Assembly (NCBI GenBank): GCA_030618495.1
Contig: JAUXDE010000038.1
Span: forward strand, 1 to 14,375
Origin: Clostridia bacterium
GTDB lineage: Bacteria; UBA6262; WVXT01; JAUXBS01
Direction: 5' to 3'
Length of the DNA: 14,375 nucleotides
In this document: one piece after another, positions 6,996-13,972 of the stretch
Layout: every line of letters starts with the position of its first letter
Numbering within the stretch: position 1 is the stretch's first letter
Translations under genes and position numbers: made by a program
The notes under the pieces: generated by a model
Seen by the model: only the letters and a program-made list of their open reading frames with translations
Database searches by the model: none
Told to the model about the DNA's origin: nothing

Positions 6996-7892
6996 CTACA
7001 ATGATTTCCTTGAACGAGATCTGTAGAAATGTAGTTTATGAACCGTTAAAGTCACCAGCCATAAAACATTAAAACCTATAAGGATCCCTGCCAGAATCAG
7101 GTCTATTCTATAGAATAAACTGCATAATATGAAAAAAGTGAAATGTGTCTTTCCCCCATTCCAGCCCCAAAGTTTCATTATACTACTATAATTTTTGAAA
7201 TATTCTTTCTTCTCTTCTTCAGTGTAATGCTTTACTTTATTGCCGGCATTTGGGTCTGTAGAAGAATAAAAGAGATGCTCAATAAGGTGATATAAATAGT
7301 AAAAATAGATACCTATTTTTATGGGACCGGAACTTTTATAGTAATTCAACTCAATGTGTGTCTGGCAGAAATACTTAAAGCTGTTTACAGGAATATAGAC
7401 ACCCTTCCTCGTAATTGAAAAGAACTGTGTCCTTGTATAGTCCCAGCCCATGTTGTGAATTATAATGGAAACCATGACTGCTATACACAAACCCAGGGTA
7501 TTTTCCGTATTGCCCTGGTTGTAAATGTTAAGGAAAAAACCCAGAAATACTGCTCCGCCCACAAGATAATCAACAATACCTTCAAAATATCTACCAAACT
7601 CTGATTCACTCTTTCTCAACCTTGCCAGTGGGCCGTCGGTACAATCCATTATTGACGCCACGAAGAAAAAGAATGCACCCAGCGCATAATTTAAATGTCC
7701 CCCGTAGTAATAAAAAACCCCCGCAATTATACCAAAAACCAGCCCTATCAGAGTCACATGATTAGGTGTTAGCGGAGTATTTATCAACAACCTGACAATC
7801 GGCCAGGCTGTCGGGCGGTAAATGTAGGTATTAACAGGTTCATCCGCTGTTACATAATATTTCTTTGAATCGTATAATGGGTCCGGTATCAT
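6996..7892 (-). CDS. CDP-alcohol phosphatidyltransferase family membrane protein
   Basis: Integral membrane enzyme of 298 residues that should displace CMP from a CDP-alcohol or CDP-diacylglycerol to build a phosphodiester lipid or head group. The signature DxxDGxxAR(x8)GxxxDxxxD is present as D83-CT-D86-G87-PL-A90-R91 ... G100 ... E104 ... D108. The third aspartate is thus glutamate (codon GAA). Before it comes TPNHVTLIGLVFGIIAGV (40-58), the usual first transmembrane segment, and further hydrophobic stretches lie near 67-82, 111-124, 133-147, 252-262 and 266-284. The soluble stretch at about 160-250 is longer than in a minimal family member. The acceptor alcohol is unknown. The ATG at 7892 has AGAGGG about 8 bases upstream and lies 28 bp after the COG2426-like gene, so co-transcription is likely. 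Confidence 0.9.
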   Translation of the reverse strand: MIPDPLYDSKKYYVTADEPVNTYIYRPTAWPIVRLLINTPLTPNHVTLIGLVFGIIAGVFYYYGGHLNYALGAFFFFVASIMDCTDGPLARLRKSESEFGRYFEGIVDYLVGGAVFLGFFLNIYNQGNTENTLGLCIAVMVSIIIHNMGWDYTRTQFFSITRKGVYIPVNSFKYFCQTHIELNYYKSSGPIKIGIYFYYLYHLIEHLFYSSTDPNAGNKVKHYTEEEKKEYFKNYSSIMKLWGWNGGKTHFTFFILCSLFYRIDLILAGILIGFNVLWLVTLTVHKLHFYRSRSRKSL

Positions 7893-7920
7893 AAAATCCC
7901 TCTGTTCCTTAAAGAACCGT

Positions 7921-8445
7921 TTATTTTAATAACTCCAGCAACAGGACAATTAGTCTTTTTACTCCAACAAATCCAACAGTTAAACCCGTGCAACAAATTA
8001 TGCTGCCCAGGATAATGAGCATACACTTGCGTATATTTCCCAGTTTCAAGAACGTGGCGAGAAGTGTAGCTGACCATACCCCGCCGCCGATGAACGGGAT
8101 AGCGGCAATAAAAACAACCCCTGGTTGTCCCCACTTCTGCGCCCTGAACAACAGATTTGAATGAAACTTTCTTTCTCCCCTGAGTACCTTTTTCGTTCCC
8201 AACTTCCTGAAGAATCTGCTTAACCAATGTCTAATAGTTTTTATCATCTTGTTAATGAATCTTACCTTTAAAGCAAGTCCAAAGATACCATTGTAGACTA
8301 TTATCAGTAAAAAATCATAAATAACAATTATAACTGTTGCAGTATACCATCTGGGAAACAATGCCAGACCATAGGGGACTGAAACTATCTTACCCACAAA
8401 AATATGTAGTAGAAGAAAACTCGGTACTATCAGGAAATAATTCAT
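7921..8445 (-). CDS. COG2426-type small membrane protein ("small multidrug export" family)
   Basis: Hydrophobic protein of 174 residues with about four membrane segments: residues 1-25, about 35-60, 108-135 and 139-170. A basic loop lies between the second and third (RFFRKLGTKKVLRGERKFHS). The signature segment GQPGVVFIAAIPFIGGGVWSATLLA (about 110-134) matches the conserved G-x-x-G-V ... A-I-P ... G-x-W-x-x-x-L-x-A pattern of this family. The "multidrug export" label is historical and the actual substrate is not established. Its position between a radical SAM gene and a CDP-alcohol phosphatidyltransferase suggests a membrane or lipid role instead. The ATG at 8445 has a poor ribosome-binding site and overlaps by ATGA the stop of a possible 64-codon ORF. 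Translation may therefore be coupled to that upstream reading. Confidence 0.8.
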   Translation of the reverse strand: MNYFLIVPSFLLLHIFVGKIVSVPYGLALFPRWYTATVIIVIYDFLLIIVYNGIFGLALKVRFINKMIKTIRHWLSRFFRKLGTKKVLRGERKFHSNLLFRAQKWGQPGVVFIAAIPFIGGGVWSATLLATFLKLGNIRKCMLIILGSIICCTGLTVGFVGVKRLIVLLLELLK

Positions 8446-8636
8446 AATATAAAACCATTTTCATCAAGAAATCCAATTCTTCTCCCCCGTTCCCGCCGCT
8501 TCGTGAAAAATAAACATAAGTATAAGAAAAACCCATTAACGACTTTGTGGTCTTTGACTTGCTGTGTCCCACTTATTATCGGAACAGGTGCGTTCCCTGT
8601 ATTAAAATATCTGTTTATCATAAAGTCAGGATACAA
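8442..8636 (-). CDS. Possible small ORF ahead of the COG2426-like gene
   Basis: A frame of up to 64 codons fills most of the 220-bp gap between the radical SAM gene and the membrane protein gene, and its TGA overlaps the next ATG as ATGA. The longest version uses TTG at 8636; the first ATG is at codon 6. No ribosome-binding site precedes either. The product is not recognised. It has a hydrophobic patch (NGFFLYLCLFF) and a basic tail. The ATGA overlap is the main argument for it, and it could equally be chance in a degraded intergenic region. Confidence 0.22.
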   Translation of the reverse strand: MYPDFMINRYFNTGNAPVPIISGTQQVKDHKVVNGFFLYLCLFFTKRRERGRRIGFLDENGFIL

Positions 8637-8665
8637 GTCTCATCGGAAAATTACTGATTAATGGC

Positions 8666-9976
8666 TTAGAACCCGTGCCGGATACGCTTCCTGTAGCCAA
8701 AACTTATTAAAAAAAGCAAAACAACCATCTTGATACTCCTGAATCTCCTCCAAACACTTATCATCCTTAATATTATCAATTTTAACGAATAGAATTCTCT
8801 ATATATCCTCCCGATGTTGTTCTTCAATTCTTCTACAGGCATATGCTTCAGGTAAAAACATAGTCCGGGGGGATAGTAGGTGTACTTCCTCCAGTCGTTC
8901 TCAAAGATTCTGTCCTCTCTCCTCAACCTCGAATACAGGGGAGTACCCGGAAAAGGGATTATGGTATTGAATTCCACAATCTCAATATCCACATCCCTGA
9001 CAAATTTCAATGTTTCATTAAATACGGTTTCATCATCATTATCAAAACCAAACACAAATGCCCCTACAATGGCAATGCCATGATCGTGAAGCTTCTGTAC
9101 AGTTTCACGGTATGCTTGTTTCATGTCCTGATGTTTTGAGACCTTTCGCACATGATCCTGGGGATGAATGGATTCAAACCCTATAAGTAACCCCCTGCAA
9201 CCGCTTTTTTCTGCCAGGTCAAGGAGTTCAGGATCGTTCTTGATGGTCCACGAAGCTTCGCCAACCCAGTCCCTCTTCAGGGGAATGAGAGCCTCAAACA
9301 GCTCCTTCGTATACGATTTGTTTATTGCAAGATTATCATCTGTAAACAGAATAATCTGTTTATCAAATGTTTTTATTTCTCCTATAACGTCCTTAACGGG
9401 ACGGAACCTTGTTTTTCTTCCGAAGAGGTCTCCCACAGAACAAAATTCACAGTCAAAAGGACAGCCTCTTGATGTCTGTATTACATTAGTGGTTATATAG
9501 TCCTTTTTGTTTAACAAGTCCCTCCTTGCATACGGAACCTTGGATAGTTCTGCATAATGATTCAACTTGTAGATTTTTTTCAGTTTTCCGTTTTTAAAAT
9601 CTTCCAGAAGACCGGGCCATATACCCTCAGCCTCACCGACAACAACGGCATCTGCATGTTCCCCCGCCTCATCCGGCAGGGCAGAAACATGCACGCCACC
9701 CATAACCACGGATACATTATTTCTCCTGAATTTATCCGCTATTTCATAAGCCCGGTATGCAGCCGGAGTAAGAAAAGACAATCCCACAAGGTCTGCCCCA
9801 CTGTTATAATTTATTTCCTGACTGTCATCATTTATGATGGACACATCATCATTTGCAGGTGTCAACCCAGCAATTATTATCAATCCAAGTGAAGGATAGT
9901 TTGTGGACTTGGGCCTTCTCTTTATATTGGAGGATATTGCCTTGTGAATGGACACGTTTATAAGTTCTATTTTCAT
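8666..9976 (-). CDS. B12-binding-type radical SAM protein
   Basis: Protein of 436 residues. Residues 1-125 form a cobalamin-binding-like Rossmann domain (PSLGLIIIAGLTP, GADLVGLSFLT, VVMGGVHVSALPDEA), without an obvious DxHxxG lower-ligand motif, as in many relatives. The radical SAM core follows, with the cluster cysteines Cys172, Cys176 and Cys179 in RGCPFDCEFCS, then FTDDNLAI and GCRGLLIGFES. The C-terminus is basic and hydrophobic (MVVLLFLISFGYRKRIRHGF), suggesting membrane association. Relatives methylate or rearrange lipids, hopanoids, antibiotics and phosphonates, so the substrate is open. With a phosphatidyltransferase downstream, a lipid substrate is the leading guess. The ATG at 9976 has only AGG one base away as a ribosome-binding site, so initiation may be weak. 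The promoter is probably that at 10174-10202, about 190 bases upstream. Confidence 0.88.
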   Translation of the reverse strand: MKIELINVSIHKAISSNIKRRPKSTNYPSLGLIIIAGLTPANDDVSIINDDSQEINYNSGADLVGLSFLTPAAYRAYEIADKFRRNNVSVVMGGVHVSALPDEAGEHADAVVVGEAEGIWPGLLEDFKNGKLKKIYKLNHYAELSKVPYARRDLLNKKDYITTNVIQTSRGCPFDCEFCSVGDLFGRKTRFRPVKDVIGEIKTFDKQIILFTDDNLAINKSYTKELFEALIPLKRDWVGEASWTIKNDPELLDLAEKSGCRGLLIGFESIHPQDHVRKVSKHQDMKQAYRETVQKLHDHGIAIVGAFVFGFDNDDETVFNETLKFVRDVDIEIVEFNTIIPFPGTPLYSRLRREDRIFENDWRKYTYYPPGLCFYLKHMPVEELKNNIGRIYREFYSLKLIILRMISVWRRFRSIKMVVLLFLISFGYRKRIRHGF

Positions 9977-10048
9977 CCTGATTTGAAGTATATTAAACTT
10001 TGTACTTCTCCCCCCCTTTCGGGTAAATTTGCTTTTTCCGCTTACCGC

Positions 10049-10169
10049 CTATTTCTTATTCTGTTCCCATAATTTCTTGTACCAATCTGCCGTTATTTTC
10101 ATTCCTCTTTCAAGAAGCGCCTCTGTTAGGTGACTGCCTATAAACCCACGTCTGTAAAACCGTACTCAT
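10049..10169 (-). pseudogene. Remnant of an extended short-chain dehydrogenase (sugar-nucleotide epimerase/dehydratase)
   Basis: On the minus strand, hand translation of the stop-terminated frame ending at 10049 gives RGFIGSHLTEALLERG. This is the NAD-binding loop and first helix of nucleotide-sugar epimerases/dehydratases. It runs directly into MKITADWYKKLWEQNKK and a stop, which resembles the C-terminal TVxWYK helix of RmlB/CDP-glucose dehydratase-like proteins. The middle of the gene, around 280 codons, is absent. Upstream, ATG at 10169 begins MSTVL in another frame. This fits the start of such a gene (M-x-x-V-L-V-T-G-G) after a small deletion that removed VTGG and shifted the frame. The remnant is therefore N-terminus and C-terminus joined by a large deletion. 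It lies in the leader of the radical SAM gene. Confidence 0.65.
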
Positions 10170-10173
10170 TTAT

Positions 10174-10202
10174 ATTATATCCGATTAAACATTGATTGTC
10201 AA
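10174..10202 (-). promoter_or_regulatory. Perfect sigma70 promoter upstream of the epimerase remnant and radical SAM gene
   Basis: On the minus strand TTGACA (10202-10197) and TATAAT (10179-10174) are both exact and separated by 17 bases. The predicted start is near 10167, at the ATG of the dead epimerase frame. It probably once served that gene. It now appears to drive the radical SAM - membrane protein - phosphatidyltransferase operon, with a leader of about 190 bases. Confidence 0.8.
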
Positions 10203-10216
10203 TATGAAATAACGTG

Positions 10217-10239
10217 TTGAGGTAAAAAATACCACTCAA
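10217..10239. promoter_or_regulatory. Imperfect inverted repeat between divergent promoters, possible operator
   Basis: TTGAG-GTA and TAC-CA-CTCAA form an inverted repeat with 5-bp outer and 3-bp inner arms around five A bases. It lies between the -35 elements of the minus-strand promoter (10197-10202) and the plus-strand MarR promoter (10266-10271). The size suits a winged-helix regulator, but this is only a candidate. Confidence 0.3.
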
Positions 10240-10265
10240 TATTTTATACTTTTTCTATTTTTTAC

Positions 10266-10293
10266 TTGACGATATTTTTAAATTATGTATAAT
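10266..10293 (+). promoter_or_regulatory. Promoter of the marR-exporter operon with overlapping palindrome
   Basis: TTGACG (10266-10271) and TATAAT (10288-10293) are separated by 16 bases; the transcript would start near 10300. A perfect small palindrome, AATTAT-GT-ATAATT (10281-10294), covers the -10 element. A repressor bound there would block the polymerase, which fits autoregulation by the MarR-family product of the first gene. Confidence 0.6.
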
Positions 10294-10328
10294 TGTTTTG
10301 ATATGCTAACTATTTGAAAGGCAAACCA

Positions 10329-10787
10329 TTGAACACTGCTCAAACAAACCAATATCTTATAACACTTGATAATCTTATCCCCTCCCTTATGAGGCATTTT
10401 CAGGTAGGCAATCCTCAGAAAATTCAAGGGATAACACTTACTCTTCAGCAGTACATCACACTTCGCGCCATAACCAGAAAAAACAAATGCACCGCCACCG
10501 AATTGAGCAGTCTTCTTGGCGTCACTGCCGGTACTATGTCAGGAATGCTCAACCGCCTTTCCTTAAACCATTATATAAAGCGGGAACGTGACCGCCACGA
10601 TAGACGCATAGTATATATAAAGCCAACTCTGGAAGCAAAAAAAACAGTTAAAAAGCTTATGACCGAACAGGCAAAACATTCCAGGGAAATAATCGAAAAA
10701 CTCAGCGACAAGGAGAAAAATGACCTGCTGAGTATTATGAACAATCTAATTCATATTATAAATTCACTTGAAAGTAAGGAAAACTAA
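10329..10787 (+). CDS. MarR-family transcriptional regulator
   Basis: Winged-helix DNA-binding protein of 152 residues. The helix-turn-helix lies at about residues 55-80 (ATELSSLLGVTAGTMSGMLNRL). The wing is ERDRHDRRIVYIKPT (about 86-100), with the conserved D-x-x-D-R-R pattern. Helices at both ends would form the dimer. I place the start at TTG 10329 because AAAGG (10317-10321) lies 7 bases upstream. The longer reading from TTG 10314 has no ribosome-binding site. It is the first gene of the exporter operon, 4 bp before the next start, and most likely represses it until an effector binds. That effector may be the exported compound or a related toxic molecule, but the ligand is not visible in the sequence. 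Confidence 0.9.
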   Translation: MNTAQTNQYLITLDNLIPSLMRHFQVGNPQKIQGITLTLQQYITLRAITRKNKCTATELSSLLGVTAGTMSGMLNRLSLNHYIKRERDRHDRRIVYIKPTLEAKKTVKKLMTEQAKHSREIIEKLSDKEKNDLLSIMNNLIHIINSLESKEN

Positions 10788-10791
10788 TTTC

Positions 10792-13086
10792 ATGAAAATC
10801 CTGAAAAACTTATTATCAAAACATACAAAAGCATTAATAGTGGTGCCTATCCTTATATCCCTTGCTGTCGGGACCGGAATCTTCAAGATAACAATTAAGG
10901 ATGATGTTGTCGCAATGCTTCCTAAAGACCTTCCTGAAAGGCTCGTCCTTCAGGAACTTGAGGCAAATTTCGGGGCAAGTGAATTCATAAACGTAACAAT
11001 AGGAAAAAAAGGCTCTTCCGTGTTCAACTATACCACCCTCAGTAAACTGGCAAGGATAACGGAAAAACTTGAAGAAGTGCCTTTCATCAGCAGGGTAAGG
11101 AGCCTCTCCAACGCATCCGAAACAGTAGGAAACGAGTTTGGCCTTGATGTCTATCCCCTCATGGAAGAAGTCCCGCGAACTCCCGCGGAATTGAAGAAAC
11201 TGGAGAATTCTGTATTCAACAACTCTGAATTAGTCGGCTCTCTCATTTCCGAAGACAAGCAATACCTTGCCATATACATATTCCTTTCACTGGAACGTGT
11301 TGACTCTTCAGTAGCGTATAACACCGTCAAGAACATTGCTTATAAAGAAATCGGACCTGAAAGGATATACATAAGCGGGGTACCCGTAATAGCCGGTATA
11401 ATAGGCAAAGCTATCAGGAATGACCTGGTAATATTGATCCCCCTGGTTATACTGGTACTTGTTTTCATCCTGTATGTCGGACTCAGGAATAAAAGGGGCG
11501 TCCTGCTAGTCTTGATTATAATCCTTCTGAGTGTTCTTCCTGTCATAGGCCTGATGGGATACCTGAAGATGCCTTTCATGGTGGTAAACAGCGCCATGCC
11601 GATAATCCTGCTTGCGCTTTCCTGCGCCTACAGCATCCATATTATAATGAAGTTTTACAGCGCATTTAACCATAAAAAGACAAAAACTGAAACCGTACAT
11701 AATACAATGGATGAACTGTTCCTGCCAATTACCGCGACTTCACTTACTACCATAGTAGGCTTTCTTTCCCTTGCAACATCCCCGCTGCCAATTCTGTTTG
11801 AATTCGGGCTCCTTGTGTCAGCCGGTATACTATGGGCATGGGTGCTATCAATTACAACCCTGCCGGCATTACTGATTGTACTGCCATTACCTAAAATAGC
11901 AGGCCAGGGTATCATGGACGAAAAAGGATTTTTCAGTAAAGTTGCGCGTGGTTTTTCCAGGCTCACGGTAAAATACAAGATTCCGGTAATCATTTTTTAT
12001 ATCATTATCACTGCCGTATTCATATTCGGCCTCACCCGGTTGAGAATAGAGAGCAGAATAGACAGGTTCTTCAGTAAAAGCAGCCCGATAAGGATTTCAG
12101 ACAGGATAAGCGGCGAGCATTTCGGCGGTTCCGCTAACCTGAGTATAATAATTGAAGGCGACATAAACAACCCTGCAATCCTTAACGATATACTTGACCT
12201 GCAGGAATATCTTAAAACGATTGAAGGTATAGGTTCAACCACATCAATTGCCGATGTTATATGCCTCCTTAATAAAGCGCTTCATAATAATAATCCGGAG
12301 TTCAGGAAAATACCCGACACTCCGGAAGGCGTTTCCCAGCTGATTCTTCTTTATTCGATGTCAGGGGACCCCGAAGATTTTGCAATGCTAATAAACAGCG
12401 ACAGCACTCTTACTCATATGAATATCAGGATGGCATCAATGTACAGCATAGATGTAAAGAGAATTCTAAACAAGATAAACAATTATATCCCGAAGAATTT
12501 TTCCAGTGACATAAAGTACAGAATAACAGGCTCATCAATATTAACCATGCAGCTTTCTGAAATGACCGCAATAAGTTCCATAAAGAGCATACTGATTTCA
12601 ATAACCGCCGTTTTCATCATATGCCTGTTTCTTTACCGCTCTATAGCATTCGGGTTACTTAACATTATTCCACTTTCAATCACAATGATCATCATTTTCG
12701 GATTTATGGGTTTTGCTAAAATTGATTTCAGCATAGAAATTGCAATAATCTGCTCAATTATTATCGGCGTTGGGATAGACTACGCCCTTCATTACACCTC
12801 GAAGTACTGCCTGCTTGCAAATAAAATGACACAGGAGGAAACTGCAATAGCAGTCATCAATGAAACGGGACCGCCGATACTTTCAAACGCAACTTCAATA
12901 GCGCTGGGATTCTTAATTCTTCCCCTTTCTCTTATAATCCCCATAAAGAGCCTTGGGCTGCTCGTGTCTATATCAATGCTGATGGCTGCAATAGTCACAC
13001 TTACCGTGCTTTCGTCTATTTTAATTATAGTCAAACCGAAAGTGAGGCATAAAACCTTGATTTTCGAAAAAGAAAAGGAGGCATAA
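10792..13086 (+). CDS. RND-superfamily exporter (MMPL/COG1033 type)
   Basis: Inner-membrane transporter of 764 residues with the duplicated RND layout. TM1 is at about 13-30, a periplasmic loop at about 33-205, and membrane segments at 211-230, 236-257, 263-288, 313-330 and 335-365. TM7 is at about 397-415, a second loop at about 420-595, and segments at 597-615, 618-640, 645-668, 695-717 and 720-747. The proton-relay-like motif GVGIDYALH is at 659-667. The equivalent first-half position is ALSCAYSIH (275-283), without the aspartate, as is common in COG1033 proteins. Such exporters move lipids or other hydrophobic compounds out of the inner membrane. I chose ATG 10792 (AAGGA at 10776-10780) over an upstream in-frame TTG at 10768 that overlaps marR and has no ribosome-binding site. 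The substrate is unknown. Confidence 0.92.
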   Translation: MKILKNLLSKHTKALIVVPILISLAVGTGIFKITIKDDVVAMLPKDLPERLVLQELEANFGASEFINVTIGKKGSSVFNYTTLSKLARITEKLEEVPFISRVRSLSNASETVGNEFGLDVYPLMEEVPRTPAELKKLENSVFNNSELVGSLISEDKQYLAIYIFLSLERVDSSVAYNTVKNIAYKEIGPERIYISGVPVIAGIIGKAIRNDLVILIPLVILVLVFILYVGLRNKRGVLLVLIIILLSVLPVIGLMGYLKMPFMVVNSAMPIILLALSCAYSIHIIMKFYSAFNHKKTKTETVHNTMDELFLPITATSLTTIVGFLSLATSPLPILFEFGLLVSAGILWAWVLSITTLPALLIVLPLPKIAGQGIMDEKGFFSKVARGFSRLTVKYKIPVIIFYIIITAVFIFGLTRLRIESRIDRFFSKSSPIRISDRISGEHFGGSANLSIIIEGDINNPAILNDILDLQEYLKTIEGIGSTTSIADVICLLNKALHNNNPEFRKIPDTPEGVSQLILLYSMSGDPEDFAMLINSDSTLTHMNIRMASMYSIDVKRILNKINNYIPKNFSSDIKYRITGSSILTMQLSEMTAISSIKSILISITAVFIICLFLYRSIAFGLLNIIPLSITMIIIFGFMGFAKIDFSIEIAIICSIIIGVGIDYALHYTSKYCLLANKMTQEETAIAVINETGPPILSNATSIALGFLILPLSLIIPIKSLGLLVSISMLMAAIVTLTVLSSILIIVKPKVRHKTLIFEKEKEA

Positions 13087-13087
13087 T

Positions 13088-13972
13088 ATGCAAATAAAAA
13101 AAGTACTACCTATAGGCGCAGCTTTCCTTATCCTGCTGGCAAGCGTCCTTGCCGCAAAACCGGCAAGTGAAAAAACCGGCAAAAAAGCCAAACCGAAAAC
13201 ACTTACTGCCAATGAAATCATGAGAAACCTCGAGAGCAGGAAAGAACCTGACGACATGATATCCGAGATGACCATGACTCTCATCTGCAAGAAAGGCAAA
13301 AAAAGAGTCCGCAAAGTCCTCACCGCAAGAAAAGGCAGTAAGAAAACAATCATGTGGTTTCTTAGCCCTGCCGACGTGAAAGGGGCAAGTTTTCTCAGCA
13401 TGGAGCAAAAAGGCAAAAACAACATGTGGATTTATCTCCCCGCGCTTAAAAAAGAATCTTCAATCACCTCTCACGGCAAGGGCAAAAAAGGTTATTTCAT
13501 GGGTTCTAATTTTACCTATGAAGACCTTGAAGGAAGGAAATACGAAGATTATTCCTATAAACTCCTGGGAAACGAAATGATAGGAGACAGGAACTGTTAC
13601 GTAGTGGAATCAACCCCCAAGCCCACACTTAAAAAACCAAGCTACAGCAAAATAGTATCCTGGATATGGAAGAACCACCCCATACCCTTAAAGGAAGAGT
13701 ACTACAACAGGATGGGGGAATTTCAAAAAGTGCAAACCATATCCAAACTCAAAAAAATAAAATCATACTGGATACCTGAAGAAATTTCCATGGAAACCGT
13801 CAAGCTGAATAATAAACGTAAAACCGAAATAACTTTTACCGACATACAGGTAGACCGCGGGATAGAAGAAAGCGTATTCAGCAAACGTTCGCTTAGAAGA
13901 ATCTTCAACCGCAACAGGCTTTACAAGAAAAAACAAACAACCGCCAAGCAAGAAAAGGAGAAAAAGCAATGA
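13088..13972 (+). CDS. LolA-like periplasmic lipoprotein-sorting family protein (COG2834)
   Basis: Protein of 294 residues with a signal peptide (residues 1-22, cleavage likely after VLA) and no lipobox cysteine, so probably a soluble periplasmic protein. The segment TANEIMRNLESRKEPDDMISEMTMTL begins the LolA-like domain. NMWIYLPALKKESSI, GSNFTYEDLEGR and YVVESTPKP are typical of the outer-membrane lipoprotein-sorting group that travels with MMPL exporters. By analogy with LolA it would carry a hydrophobic cargo across the periplasm in an open beta-barrel fold. The C-terminus is strongly basic (KKKQTTAKQEKEKKQ). A strong AAGGAGG (13075-13081) inside the exporter's last codons sets the ATG. 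The end overlaps the next gene as ATGA. Confidence 0.88.
   Translation: MQIKKVLPIGAAFLILLASVLAAKPASEKTGKKAKPKTLTANEIMRNLESRKEPDDMISEMTMTLICKKGKKRVRKVLTARKGSKKTIMWFLSPADVKGASFLSMEQKGKNNMWIYLPALKKESSITSHGKGKKGYFMGSNFTYEDLEGRKYEDYSYKLLGNEMIGDRNCYVVESTPKPTLKKPSYSKIVSWIWKNHPIPLKEEYYNRMGEFQKVQTISKLKKIKSYWIPEEISMETVKLNNKRKTEITFTDIQVDRGIEESVFSKRSLRRIFNRNRLYKKKQTTAKQEKEKKQ

Noticed and set aside
7889-8227. 112-codon minus-strand frame overlapping the COG2426-like gene and touching the phosphatidyltransferase start
   Set aside because: It lies almost wholly inside the recognised membrane-protein gene in another frame, lacks a family signature and is not hydrophobic, so the signature-bearing frame is preferred.
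8562-8600. GTGTCCC...TTATTAT followed by GGAAC...GTTCC, recalling the 2870-2976 repeat
   Set aside because: Only the first seven bases match exactly, and the inverted repeat has 5-bp arms. This is too little to call a second copy without a genome-wide comparison.
10014-10023. CCC-GAAA-GGG mini-hairpin (minus strand) in the radical SAM leader, as a riboswitch part
   Set aside because: The stem is only 3 bp and no conserved cobalamin or SAM riboswitch sequence was found around it.
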